From: an uncultured Myxococcales bacterium
GTDB lineage: Bacteria > Myxococcota_A > UBA9042
Direction: 5' to 3'
Assembly (NCBI GenBank): GCA_903929795.1
Contig: CAIYWC010000097.1
Location: 248,001 to 312,000, forward strand
Length of the DNA stretch: 64,000 bases
Shown: one piece after another, positions 17,442 through 30,600 of the stretch
Position numbering within the stretch: position 1 is the stretch's first letter
Layout of the letters: each line of letters opens with the position of its first letter
Notes under the pieces: model-generated
Told to the model about the DNA's origin: nothing
The model's database searches: none
What the model saw: only the letters and a program-made list of their open reading frames with translations
Translations under genes and position numbers: made by a program

Positions 17442-18208
17442 TTCGCGGTGGCGGCGGGCGACAGCGCCTGGAGGTACCTGGCCTTCGCGTAGCCGTTTTG
17501 CCCGCTCGCCGGGCCCGTCAGCACTTCCAGCCGCGACCAGCCTTCGCCGGTCGTCAAGAATACGTGGACGCGATCGCCGTCGTTCAAGTGCGCCAAATCG
17601 CGGGCCTGCGGGTGCGCCGCCGCCCGCAGCACCAGGTACGGCGACTCCGGATCCGCGCGCACGCCCGTCACCTCGTGCGTCGCGCGCGACACGCGACGCG
17701 CGTCTTCCAGCGCGTGCTGGCGCGCGTTGGCCTTCTCGTCGCGCAGTTCGACAACGGACGCCTGCGTCGCCGCATCATCGCGAACGTTCACCGGAATCCG
17801 CCGGATCGCGTCGATCGCCTGCTGCGCCGCCATCGCCAGCTTGGGATCGTCGCGGCTGTTGCCGTACGCCGCAATCGCCTTGTCGGCGGCATCCGCAGCC
17901 GCCTCGATGGGCGCGAGCGCGGCTGTTGCCTCTGAACCGTCCGCAGGCGGCGCGTCGGCGGATCGCCCCGGCTTGGGTGCAACCCACGGTGCTGGGTCAG
18001 AATCGGCTTGCGGCTTCATGACTTTGCCGTCACCCGTGACGCTCTCCAGCCAGGCCCGCCAACGATACGGCAGCACTTCCGAGTCCGGCGTGAACGACGT
18101 GTACGCGAACAGCCCGACGATTCCGGCAGCGATCACGCTCAAGCCGCCGATGCCGACATACAGCAGCCAAGGCGGTAGTCTGCGATTTTGTTGCGGATCC
18201 GGTGGCAC
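17438..18208 (-). CDS. Membrane-anchored protein with C-terminal SH3-like domain
   Basis: 256 residues. A short cytoplasmic start is followed by one membrane helix (WLLYVGIGGLSVIAAGIVGLFAY). A Pro/Ala-rich linker and a predicted coiled helical region (APIEAAADAADKAIAAY..., VVELRDEKANARQHALEDARRV) come next. The C-terminal ~70 residues look like a bacterial SH3 domain (GDRVHVFLTTGEGWSRLEVL ... NGYAKARYLQAL), which typically binds cell wall. Coupled to the HtrA protease by a 4-base overlap, suggesting a shared job such as wall-linked stress sensing. Domain call by pattern only. Confidence 0.65.
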   Translation of the reverse strand: MPPDPQQNRRLPPWLLYVGIGGLSVIAAGIVGLFAYTSFTPDSEVLPYRWRAWLESVTGDGKVMKPQADSDPAPWVAPKPGRSADAPPADGSEATAALAPIEAAADAADKAIAAYGNSRDDPKLAMAAQQAIDAIRRIPVNVRDDAATQASVVELRDEKANARQHALEDARRVSRATHEVTGVRADPESPYLVLRAAAHPQARDLAHLNDGDRVHVFLTTGEGWSRLEVLTGPASGQNGYAKARYLQALSPAATAK

Positions 18209-18238
18209 AGCTTCCCCCGGGGCGAGCGCGTTGACCGG

Positions 18239-18607
18239 CTACTGGACCAGCGCCAGGCGCGACGGCGGCACGCAGTACTTCTGGGCGGCCGTCGTCGCCG
18301 TCGCCGGCGCGAACGTCCAGCATTTGGCGCTGCCGGAGACGCCGGATTCCGCGGGGCAGTCCGCGTCGGAGCTGCAATCCTGCGTGCAGACCGGCGCCGT
18401 GCCGTAATAGGCCAGGCAAATGTTGAGATCGCACTGCGGATGCTTGGTCACGACGCAGCTGGTGCTGCCGGCCGTTCCGGTGCAAATGCCCTTGTCAGTC
18501 ACTTCCTTGTCCAACGGGCAGGACGCGTAGGGCGCCGTGGTTTCGCAACCGGCGAGCCAGCACGACAAGCCCAGGGCCAGGACGGCGAGGATTCGATCGA
18601 AGCGCAT
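18239..18607 (-). CDS. Small Cys-rich lipoprotein of unknown function
   Basis: 122 residues from Met 18607, which gives a clean lipoprotein signal ending LSCWLAGC. The mature part has eleven further Cys in C-P-L-D, C-T-G, C-V-V, C-D-L-N-I-C and C-T-Q-D-C-S-S-D-A-D-C patterns, as in myxobacterial secreted Cys-rich proteins, so several disulfides are likely. It lies 70 bp after the giant surface protein and 31 bp before the SH3-like gene. No family recognised. Confidence 0.7.
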   Translation of the reverse strand: MRFDRILAVLALGLSCWLAGCETTAPYASCPLDKEVTDKGICTGTAGSTSCVVTKHPQCDLNICLAYYGTAPVCTQDCSSDADCPAESGVSGSAKCWTFAPATATTAAQKYCVPPSRLALVQ

Positions 18608-18677
18608 GAGCCAGATTCCTTGGGGAATGATCCCGCGTGTCGGGTTGTAGCCTTTGCAGGCGCGGCGCGTCAATCGC

Positions 18678-21600
18678 CTAATACATGCCCGTCATGCGCA
18701 TGAAGAAGCCGCCCTGGTCGGTTGTGCGGATGTCGCCCGCGTTGGTCTCGGTGAAATGCGTGAAGTTGTAGCCGCCGCCCACACGCAGCGCCTTGGCAAA
18801 GCGCCACGCCACTTCCAGCAGCGCGCCGTGCTGCAAGTCCTTGGTGAGCAGCGTCTCCAGGAACCGGTATTCCGTCGCCAAATCAATGCGGTCCGTGACA
18901 TGCCAGCCCAGCCGGGAAATGAGCAGCAGGGTCGAAGAATTCTCCGGTGTCATGTCCGCCAGCGCCTCCGTCACGCGCCGCAGCGCGGCTTTCTGCGAGA
19001 ACTCAAAGCGCAACGGCAGCTGTGCCACCGGCTCGATGCTCAGGATGTCCTTGACCGACCGCTCCGTCGTTCCGGTGCCGTCCGTGCTCGGCCGCTGGTC
19101 GATGAGATGGCTGACTTTGGTGATGAGATTGAGCCAGTTGTGCGTGATCGGTCGGAACGCCGCGCCCAGCGTCGCCTCCAGTGCTTCGGCCTCCAGCGTG
19201 TCGGTGGTCTGGTTCTGCGTGCGCGTGTAGTTCGCGCGGCCAAACAGCGTCCACTCCTTGCTCAGCCCGACCTGGCCGTTGTTCAGCGTCAGGATCTGCA
19301 GCTTGCGCACGCCGCCGAAATTCGGATCGCCTTGATCGAGCCGCACTTCCTGGCGCGAGGTGACCTTGTATTTCTCCGCCCGCAGCCACTCCAGGCCCAG
19401 CGACAGCGCGTCGCGCGACGTGTTGCCGCCGCCCGCCGCGAACGTCTGCTGCCGCTCGTAGCCTGCGTCCAGGTTCACGCCCTTGGCGACCTCAAACCGC
19501 TTGCCCACGCCCATCACCGCGCGGTTCATGCGGGCGTCGTTCAGCGCGTCCACCTGGTATTCGCCGTACGCGCGGGTCTTTTGGTCGTCGCCGTAGCGGC
19601 TCTCCGCGCCCACGACGCTCGACGACACCAGGTGGCCGGTCGCGTTCGAGTCCTCCAGGCGCTGCTGGACGTACAGGCTCGTGCTCTTGTCCAGCATCGT
19701 GCGCAGGCCCGCCGACGTCGCGTTCTGGCCCGCCCAGCCCAAGCGCTCGCTGACGACAACCGCCAAATCCTTGGCGATTTTGTACTCCACGCCCAGCGCG
19801 GTCGACAGGTGATCCGCCGTGTTGCGGAACTGCGTCGGATCGCCGCCGATGATGCCCTGCTGGTCCGCCCGCAGCACCAGCCGATCCGTCGCGCGATACG
19901 CCGCGCCCGCCGCGACCGTGTCGCTGGTGCGGCCGGTGCCCAGGCTGTCCAGCCCGTACGCCACCGTGTTCGCGCCGAGCAGCGTCCATTTTGCGTCCAA
20001 CTTGTGGGCGTCCTGCACCGATGCCGTCTGCTGGCTCAGGCTCAGGAAGCTGCTGGTCGGATTGGCATTTTGGTTAGCCAGACTGCCCGGCGGCAGCACC
20101 GAGCCCGTGCCGACAAGCCCGCCCACCGCGCCGTACTGCGTGCCCGTGCCCGGCGCGCTGTACGGGTTCGCGACACCGCCGTCCGAGAACAAGCCGTCGT
20201 AGCGCACCTGCAGCGTGTTGCGCTGGCTGAGCGGCAGCATCGCGTCCACGCCGGCTTTTTGCATGCCCTGCTGCAGGATTGAGCCGCCCGACTGGAACCC
20301 TGCCTGCATCCACTGGTACCACGCGCGCACGCGCCCGCGGTCGTTCACGCCCGTCACGTCCGGCGGCAAGTCGGTCGGCCGCGCGTCCGGCGACCGGCCC
20401 AGCACGTCGCGCAGGTCCAAATCCACGGCCACCTTCACCGCTTGGCCTTGCACCGGCTGGCCTGCGCTGGTCGTCGTCGTCGGCTGGGTCTGTTGGCCAA
20501 AAGTCAGTCCGCCGTCATCGGAGACCGCCAGCAACGTGTCGCGCGACTGGCTGAACGCGTATTCTCCCGTCATTTTGCTGCGTTCGCCCAGCTTGACGAC
20601 GACGTCGCCGCCCGCCACGCGGTAGGTCGGCGCATCGGCGCGGCCTTCCTGCACGTAGCTGCCGCCGACATCGACGCGGCCGTTGGCAAACTTTTCGCGC
20701 AGTTGCCCGCCAAAGGACACGGAATCCGTGCTCTGGACGCCGCGCGCCTCGTACGTCGTCTCGACAAACAGCGGCTGGCCATTCCACGTCATGCTCTGGC
20801 CCGCCAGACCGGTCTGGCCCAGCAGCAGCGTGCCGTCTACCGCGCCCGACACCGGCGACTTGAACGTCAGGCGGCCTTGCACCGGGTCGATGACGTAATC
20901 CGTGTTGCGCGCCTGCGGAATGCGCCCCAGCTCCATGCCCGAGATGCGGTCGCGGATCACCAGGTCGATGCGCTCGGAGCCTTCCACAACATCGCGAACC
21001 GACAGGTAATACAGCGAACCGCCGGTCCCGCGCATCACGTCCGTGTGCCGCGCGACGGTGGCGTCTTGCTGGGCGGCAAAGCCCTTGACGGTCGTGTCAA
21101 AGTCTCCGTATTTGCGGCTGAATTCCAGCCATGCGCCGTACAGCGTGCGGTCGTAGCGCAGCAGCTCGATGCCCTGCAGCCGCGCCGCGAAGTTGCCGAT
21201 CAGGAACTTGGTCCGCTCGGCTTCCACGAGGATGTACAGCTGGCCGCGCGCCTTGACGTCCTGCGTCGGCGCGGACGCATCTCCGTACACCGGATAGAAT
21301 TTCGTCGGATCGATCAGGTTCGTGGCAAAATCCTGTAAATTCGGGTCTTTGGCAGTGTCCACGTGTGCCGTGAACGACAGATCTTTGAGCCCGAGGAACT
21401 CGCCGCTCACCCGCCCCTTCGCATACAGCGCGACGCGACCGGTCAGCTGCACGTTGCCGATCGCCAGCGACCCCGGCTGATCGACCTCCTCCAGATGCGC
21501 GCCTACGTGGCTCACAGAACCGTCGGCGATCGCCAGCAGGAACAGCGCGCGGTCCTTGACCGTCACCGGCCGTTCCAGGATCGCCCGGTTGCCGGCCTTG

Positions 21601-24600
21601 TCGGTGGCCGTCACCGTCAGCGTCGACGCGCCGATCGGCAGGCGCACCAGCGCGTAGAAGTTGCCGTCCTCGTCGACGATCGCGGCCTGGCCTTGGACCT
21701 CCACGCGGTTGGCCCGCAGCGTCTTACCGCGCACCGCGAGCTCCGGCTGTGCCAGCTCCAGCGGGCCCGGCGGCAGCATCACCGACAGTTCTGCGGCCGG
21801 CAGACCGGCGGCTTGTGCGGCAACCGGCGACAGCGCACCGGGCTGGGCCACTTCCGCAGCTGCGGCGGGCAGGGCGACGGCCGCTGGCGCCGAGGTGGCT
21901 CCCGTTGGCACGGCCGCGGCTACGGGCACCGCATCGGCCTGAGCCTTCAGCCCCTCGAGCAGCGCGGCGCCAAAAATCCCGGGATCCGTTGCGGTTTCAC
22001 CTGCCGGCAAGCCGACGGCGGCACGCGCACTGGGCAGCGCTTTGGCACCGACAGTCACGAACTCATCGCGGCCCGCGCCATCGGCTTGCCGCAAACTGAT
22101 CAGCACCTTGCCATCGGCGGGCCGGTCGACAAGGAGTGCGGCGCGGCCGGCGTCGTCCAACTCAAACGGGTTGCCGTTGATCAGCAGCCGCGGTGGCTTG
22201 GCGGCCAGCGTAAACGCGTCCTTGCGCGGATCCGTCACGTTATCGCGCACTTCAAACGGGATTGGCGCCGACCACACGCGGCTGCCCCACTCGGTCTCCG
22301 CGCGCAGGCGCAGGGCATACGGGCGACCGCGGGTCAAATCGCCGATACCGCTGAATCCCGGACGCGCCCGCAGCGTCACCTGCAGCGGCGGATCGCGGCC
22401 ATCCACTTGTTCGACAAGCAGCGCGCCCAAGCGGCCGCCTTCGCCCAGCTCGCGGACTTCCAGCGCGTGGCGGACCCAGCCGCCGGAGTGCTCGACCTGC
22501 AGCACGATCGGCGCCCCAGGCTCCAGCGCCGTCGACGTCGGGTCGGACGGCAGTCGCGGATCGCCCAGCGGTCGCTTGTCCGGCCCCAGCAGCCGCGCGC
22601 GCAGGAACCGCGGCGCCATCACCTTGCTGTCCACGGCAATCGCCAGCGTCGCCGCATCCACGGCCACGGGCACGACGCCCGGGCCCGGCTTGGGCGGCTC
22701 ATCGCGCGGACTGTCCGTCGTCGCGGTCGCCTCCACGCGCGTCGGACCGACCGCCTCGAACTTGCAGGCAATCGGGAACGTCAGCGGCAGCGTCAGGCCA
22801 CGCGTCAGGTACAACACTTTTTGCTCGTCGCCGATCACCGTCGAGCCCGGCGGCAGCGTGTCCGCGTCCAGCTTGAACAGGTGGTTGCCCGGCGGGATGT
22901 CCATCAGGTGCGCGCGGCCATAGGCGTCCGTCACGGCAAACTGGCCAATATCCGCGTAGATCCGCGCGCCGGGCAGGCCGTCCTCGCCGTCGTCCTGCTG
23001 GCCGTTCTGGTTGCCGTCGCAGTACGCTTTGACCAGCACCATGCCCTTGTCAAACAGTGGATCGGCCTGTACCAGGAACTGCGCCGTCGACCGGCCGCTC
23101 AGCTGCTGGCCGGAAATGTCATACAATTGCGCCGCAAATTCAAGCTGTTGACCCGCCTTGGCGGTTGGCGTCACGACCATCTGTGCGCGCAGTGTCAGGC
23201 TGCCACCCGGCGGCAAGTCCAGGCCGACCGGCTTGTTCGTCGTCGGCGAAATGCGGTGCACCACCATCAGCGGCGCGTCCAGCTGCGCCAGCGGGATCTT
23301 GACCGGCAGGTTGTTGGCGCCCAGCACCGTCAGATCCGCGCCGCCCGGCACAAGATTCAGGCCTGTCGGCAGCAGGTTGCGCAGCTCCACGCCGCCGCGG
23401 CCTGTCAGCGCATCCGCGGCAAAGCCCGCGGTGGAGTTGTTCTGCACCGTCACGGTTGCGTACAGCAGATCGCCGACCTGCGCTTGCGCCTTGGACAGCC
23501 GCACGCCGACGGCAATCGCGCTGGACAGCTGCTCCACCGGCAAGTGGTTGTGGCGCGGCGCCGGCGGACCGCCCGTCACCGTCTGTGCGCCCCGACCGCC
23601 CGGCGTCGGCACCGCGGTTGCGCCCTGCAGCGAGAAGCGCGTCAGGTACCGCGGCAGCGTGTTACCGGCGATCTGCGGCAGCGCGTCGGGCACCACCAGA
23701 CCTTGCTTGTCCAGCAGCGCGATGCCCGGATCCGGCCCATGGCCCGCCACAGGGAATGCCAGTCCGGCAGAAACTGTCGCCAATTCAATGCGATACGCGC
23801 GACCAGGCAGCGGCGCGAACATGTACGCGCCCGACGGATCGGTCGTCTGGCCCTGCTGGCCTGGCGGCAGCGCGTCGTCTGCCAGCAGCGCGTTGGGCGC
23901 GACCGGATCGCCCTCGTCATAGCGCAGCCACAGCCGCACGCCCGGCGTTGTCGTGCCCGCGTGCGCGTCGTACACGCGCCCCGTCGGCCGAATCGCCAGA
24001 TCCAGCTTGCCCGACAGCTGGCCCGGGGCGTCGACAATCCGCTCCAGGAACACCGCGCCGCCGGGCGATAGCACGCGCACCCGCCGCTGGCCGTTGGGCA
24101 CGTGCAGCACGTGGTACTGGCCTTGGTCATCGGCGATCGCCGTCAGGATCGGCCCGTCCACGCCCGCAGGCGGCAGCACGGCGACCTGGAAATGCGGGAA
24201 ACGCAGGTCCGTCTGCGGCTCAAACACGTTGTCGTCGATGCCGACATCCTCAAAAATCACACCGGAAATCGCGCCTTCGCCGATCTGCGCGCCGGTCGTC
24301 ACGCACGCCGGCTTGGACTCCGCGTGCACCGTCCCGGCGTTCAGCAGCACGTCCACCTTGGCGATATTGCAGATCGTCGACGCATCCGCCACGTTCGCCG
24401 CCACGCGCGCGCGCACGGACACGACCGCGCTCTCGCCCGCCTGCACCGACAGCCCCACGACCTTCAGCGTCGACCCGTCGTTTTGCAGCACCAGCCCCGG
24501 CGGCAGCAGCACGTCAGAATCCTTCAAGGGATCCATGCCCTTGGGCAGCGTGTCCTGCAGCACGATGCTGTCGGCTTTGGCGTTGCCGTTGTTTTGGACC

Positions 24601-27600
24601 GTCAGCGTGTAGCGCAGCCAGTCGCCCGGCTGCACCGACCCGCCGTTCTCGTCCTGCACGGCCTTGGTCACCGTCACCAGCGGCGCCGCCGGGCCAATCT
24701 GCGTCACGGTTGGCTGATTGCCGTTGCTGTCGTCGTTGTCGGCGTCGGTCGGCTCTGCCGGCACGCCTTTCGCGTTGGCGGTTCCCTGGTTGGACACCAG
24801 CACGCCGCCGAGAATCTTCACCTGGAACGTGACCACGCGCTGGCTGCCCGCGTCGATGGTGCCTAGATCCACGTGCACTTTGCCGGCGCTCACATCCACC
24901 CGACCCGCATCGCCGTCGGCCACGTCCGTCAGCGGTTTGCCATCCAGCATCAGGCTGGATCCGACGTAATGCGTCGTGTTCGGCAGCGGATCGTCCAGTG
25001 TGACCTGCTCCGCCGCGCCCGCGCCCGTGTTGCGCACGGTGACGGTGTAGACAATCGCCTCCCCGATGTCGGCCTGGCCGTTGCCGTTCACGTCCAGCAC
25101 CTGCGCGGTCTTTTGCGTCTGGCGAATCGACGGGCCCTTGCCGATGCTCAGCGTCGCCGGGCCAATCGCGGTCGGCGGCACGTTGTCGGCCACCGCCGTC
25201 GCGGTGTTGGACACCTGCCCGCCCTCCTGCGCGTCCGGCCGCAGCCGCGTGCGGAAGGTCACGACTGCCGCGTTGGCCGTGCCCACCTGCAGCGTGCCGA
25301 GCGCCAGCCCCGCCGCCAACGGCGACGCGCCACTGACATCGGGCACCGTGTTGCCGTTCAGCGTCGTCGAGCCCGGCTCGTAGGTCATGCCCGCCGGCAC
25401 CGCGTCCATCAGTCTCACGCCCGTCAGCGGCGCCGGCGACGTCGCGACCACGGTGATCCGCCACGTCACCGTCTCGCCGGGCATCAGCGCGCCGCCGTTG
25501 TCATCCTTCCCCGTCTTGGTCGACGCCTCCAGCGCGCTTTCGGTCCGCACCAGCACTACGGTCGGGTCATTCACCGTCGGCGTATTCGGGTCATCCGACG
25601 GCACCGCCGCCGGCACCGCGTCCGCCTTGACTTGCGCCTGGTTGGGCACCGTCGCCCCGTCCGGCGTATTCGCCTTGACCCGCGCGTCAAACGTCACGGT
25701 CGCCGTCGCGCCGGGCACCACCGAGGCCAGCGCGGTCGCGTTGGCCGCCGTCCAGGACACCGTCGTCACGCCCGCATTCGTCGTCTGTTTGCCGCCCTGG
25801 CCGACCGCCACGATTTCCAGCCGCGGGTCCAGCACGTCGTCGATCGCCACGTTCTCCGCCGCCGACAAGCCGGTCACCGACACCGCGATCGTGTACCGCA
25901 GCACGTCCAGCGGCGCGACCTTGCCGCCATTCAAATCCTCGACAGTCTTGACGACTTTCAGCTTGGGAATCGCGACAATCGCCAGCGTCGCCGGCTTGGC
26001 GTCGTAGCTGATGCCCGTCTCGCCCTCCTTCGCGCTCGCCTTGCCCTGCGCCACCGCGCCGTTCGCCGCCGTCGGTTTCACCCGCAGCGTCGCCGCCAGC
26101 GCCACCGACGCGCCACCCGGAATGTTCGCCAACCCTGCGTTATTCTTAATCGTCCAGGTCAGCAGCTTCTGCGCGTCGTCCCAGGTCGCGCCCTGGGGCG
26201 CCGTCACGTCAAACAGGGTCGCGTCCACCGGCACCGACACCGTCACGTTGCTCGCGTTTTCCGCCGTCGGCACCGTCACAATCACATGCAGCGTCACGGT
26301 GTCGCCCGGCTGCGCCGGCGTGGTCGCGGGCGCCTCCGGCGTCAGCTTGGTGTCCACCTGCAAGGTCGGGTATTTCACTGGGATGTTCAGCGAATTACTC
26401 AGCTGCTGCGCGGCATTTTGTGCCTTCGCCCGGGCCTGGTTGACGACAACCGTCCCCGTTGGCAGGTTCGGGCCGATCGCCGCATCAAAAGTCACGGTCG
26501 TCGTCTGACCCGGCGCCAGCGTCGGCACCAGCCAGTTCACCGTCGTGCCCGACACGCTGCCGCCTGTCCCGGCAATGGGGCTCACCAGCTGCGCCGGCAG
26601 GTCGTCGCTCACGGCCAGCTGCTGCGCCGCCGCGTTGCCGACGTTTTGCACGACAATCGTGAACCGCGCCTTGTCGCCCGGGAACAGGTGGCCGCCCGTC
26701 AGGTCCGTGTAGCTCTTTTGCAGCGTCAGGATCGGCCGGTTGACCACGAGGACCGGAAGTCCGGGAATCGCCTGTGATTGCAGCAAGTTTTGGGCCGAAG
26801 CTTGGGCCTGTAGCGCCAGCGAATCGCCGTCCTGGTCCGTCGCCGCAACCGTTCCGCGCACCGAGAGCGTCAGCGAGGCGCCCACCGCCACCGACGGCAC
26901 GACCCACGTCACAACGCCGTTCGCCACGGTCCCGCCGCCCAACGCCTGCAGGTTCGCCCACTTCGCGTTCAGCGGCAGCGTCACCGTCACGTTCTTGGCA
27001 TCGGCTTTGCCCGTGTTCTTGAGCTTGACGTCCAGCCGCACCACATTGCCCGGCGCGGCTTGGCCAATCTTTTGCACCCAGCCGCTTTCGTCGTCAGACG
27101 TCAGCGACGACTGGCTCAGGTTGGGCTGCGCGACAACTTTCAGCGTCGCCGTCGGGTTCGGCGTCACCGCCGGAATCTGCGCGATCACGTTCAGCAGCGT
27201 GCCATCCGGCGTGCCCGGCGCGATCGTCGCGCTGATGTGCAGCGTCACATCGCCCGTCGGCGTGATCGAGACGATCGGCACCGTCCAAGCGATCGTCCCC
27301 GCCGTCAGCGTTCCACCGTCAAAAACCTGCACATTGGTCAGCCCCGCCGCGGGCAGCAGCGCCTGGATGTTGACCAGCTGCGCCAGCGCGTCGCCCTTGT
27401 TTTGCAGCACGAGGCTCAGGTTGACCTGATCGCCGGGCTCCAGCGCGCCGCCGTTCATGTCCTGCACGACCCAATGGCTCGGCGACAGGTCGGCCTTGGC
27501 GACCACGGTCACGGTCGTCGGCTCGCGGATCGCGGTCGTCAGGTCCGCGTCCGAAAGCACCGGCACCTGCAGACCGGTCGCCGTGATCTGCGCCTGCTCG

Positions 27601-30600
27601 ATGATCACCGCGCCGTTGAGCTGCGGCGTCTTCACCGTCGTCTGCACCGTCAGCGTCACGGAATCGCCCGGCGCCAGCGTGCCCAGCGTCCACGTCACCG
27701 TTCCGCCCGCCGTGCCCGCGCCCTGGACCACACCGCCGTTGCTCGCCACGATGCTGCCCAGCCGCGCGTCCAGCGGCAGCGTCGCCACCGTCGCCTTCGC
27801 CGCGCCATCGCCGTCATTGCGCACCGTCAGCGTGTACGTCAGCGCATCGCCCGGGCGCACGTCGCCGCCGTTCACGTCCAGCACCGTCAGCTTGGTCTTG
27901 GAGAAGTCGACCTTCGACTGCACGCTCACGGTCGTCGGGTCATTGGCCGTCGGCGTCGTCGGGTCGTCGGACTTCAGCGCCGTCGCTTGGCCGCCATACG
28001 TCACCAGCGCTTGGTTCTGGATCGCCGTGCCGTCGTCCAGCCCGGTCTTGACCGTCGCCGTGAACCGCAGCGTCACTTCGTCCGCGGCGTTCACGCCCAG
28101 CGCGGCGATCACCGGCCAGGTCACTTGACCCTTGGTCGCGTCAAACGCGCCGCCATCCAGCACGACCACGTTTTCCAGCCCTGCCGGTAGCGGATCGACG
28201 ACGGTCACGCCCTTGGCCAGCGCGTTGCCGGTGTTGCGGATCTTCAGCGAATACGTCAGCCCGGTCTTGGGCTTGACCGTCGCCTGGTTCAGCTGCTGGC
28301 CGCCCACCGTCGCGAACACGTTCTTTTGGACAACGACCTGCGACGCGCTCGCCACGTCAAAGCAGGTCGGCGTGCCCGCGGGCGTCAGCGGCGTGTTGGG
28401 CGGGCTTGTAAACGACGCCGCCGGGTTCTCATTTGCCTTGATTTGCGCCTGGTTGCAGACGTGGGTCGCGTTGTCCAGCGGCTTTTTCACCGTTGCGCTT
28501 ACGGTCAGCGGCGTGCTCGCACCGGCGGCCACGTTGCCCAGCGTCCAGGTGACCGTGCCCGTGCTCGCGTTGTAAGCGCCGCCTTGGCCGACTTGCACAT
28601 TCTCGATTTCCTTGGGCAAAACGTCGGTGACAACGACGCCGGTGCCCGCCTGGTTGCCGGAATTGACGATCGTCAGGTTGTAGCTGACCGCCGCGCCGGC
28701 TTGGATCTGCGCCGCGCTGACGGTCTTGGTGCTCGCGCCAAAATCCGGCAGGTTGACGACCGAAAAGCTGATCGTGTTCGTGCTCGCGGTCGACGGCGTC
28801 TCAGTGAACGCCAGCTTGCCGGTGTTGCTGATGAGCGTGCCGCTCGCCGTCGCCTTATCCACCACCGCCGTGAACGTCAGCTCCGGCGGTTTGTCGCCGG
28901 GCAGCAGGCTGGGAATCGCGTTCCAGGTCACGGTTGACGTCGCCGCGTTGAATGTGCCGCCCGTCACGACCACCTGCGTCAGCTGCGGCGCGACGACGTC
29001 CGTGACCACGACGTTGCTCGCCGGGCTGTTGCCGGTGTTGCGCGGGTGGATGAGAAACGTGAGCTTGTCGCCGCCTTGGACGGAGCCGCCGTTGGAGTCG
29101 ACGTAACTCTTGTCGGACGTCGTCAAATTCGGCGCGGAAGTTACTGTAAATACAGTTGGATCCGTCTTTCCAGGCTTGGCAGGATCGTCCGACAGCGCGG
29201 GCGCCAGCAAGCCGTCACCGGTCAGCGTCACCTGATCGCTCACCAGCTTGCCCTGCGGCGCCGGCGTCTGCAGCTTGGCTGTCACCGTCACCGTCTTGGC
29301 CGCGTCACCGTTTTGCAGCGTTCCCACCGGCCAGGTCACCGTTTGGCCCGCCACGGTGCCGCCCGCCGACGCCACAATCGTCCCCAGCGCCGGATCCAGC
29401 GTCGTCGTCAGCACGCCGTTGGTCACCACGCCCTTGCCGGTATTTTGCAGCACGACCGTGTAGGTCACCGTGTCGCCCGGGTTGAACGTGCTGCCGCCCG
29501 AGGACGTGACCACGTCGGTGAACGTCGCAATGTTCGGGCTGGCCTGGACCTTCACCGTCGCGGAAATCGTTTGCGGCTTCGCGAGTTGTGGACCGGTCGC
29601 CGTCGCCACTGCCGCAATGGACGTCCCGTTGATCGCCGTCGCCTTGACCTTGACGCTGTAGTGCAGCACCAGCTGGCCGCCCGCCGCGATGCCCGCCGAG
29701 CTCCAGATGATGCTGTTGCTGCCGGCGTCCAGCGCGCCGCCTCCGTCGATGCCGCTCACGCCTTCGAGGTTCGCGTCCACCGGTAGGGTGATCTGCAGCG
29801 CGCCGGTCGTCACCTTGCCGGTGTTGGTCAGCGTCAGCGTGTAATTCAGCACGTCCGCCGGCTCCAGCGAGCCGCCGTTGACGTCCACCACCGTCAGCAC
29901 CGACGTCGACAGGTCCGGACCGCCCTGGACCGTCGTCACGGGCGTCTGCACCGTCGTCGGCGTCTGGCCGTCGGTCGGCGACAGCGTCGCGAGGTTCTGG
30001 AACGTCTCCCCTGGCGGCGTGTCCGGCTTGATTTGCGCTGTAAAATTCAGGGATTTGGTCTGGCCCGCCGGCACCGTCACCACGCCGGTCAGCACCGTGC
30101 CGTTCAGCGTCAGCTCGGGGCTCTGCGACGAGACGAAGACGAGGCCAGACGGGATCTGGTCGCTCACGTTGACCGTCGCATCGCCCGCGCCGGAGTTCTG
30201 GATATTGATGGTGAATTTCACCTGATCGCCGGGCAGGAACGGCGTGCCGGGTGACAAATCCGTCACCGTCTTGGTCGACTTGGTCAGGTCCGACAGCACC
30301 TGCAGCGTCAGCACCGTCGGGTTCTCCGCGCCGGGCTGGTTGGGATCGTCGGTCTTGTACGTCTTGGCGCCGATGACCGCCGTCCCCTGCGTGTTGACGA
30401 TGTGCCCCGCCACCGGGTTGATGCCAAGCGCTTGCAATGTTGCGAGATCCTTGACTTTTGCCACAATCGTCAAGATGACCTGCTGGCCTGACGCGATCGG
30501 CACTGCGTCAAAGCGCACCTGGCCCGTGCTGTTCACGCCGCCCGTCGCCGTCGACTTGTTGGTGCCCGGACCCGTCGCCGAGATGAACGACAGCTCCGGC

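Noticed and set aside
21363-26777. Very long open frames antisense to the giant protein gene (about 900 and 630 codons)
   Set aside because: They are Arg/His/Gln-rich, lack starts with ribosome sites and any recognisable domain; GC-rich third positions of the sense gene create such frames. The minus-strand frame has clear domains throughout.
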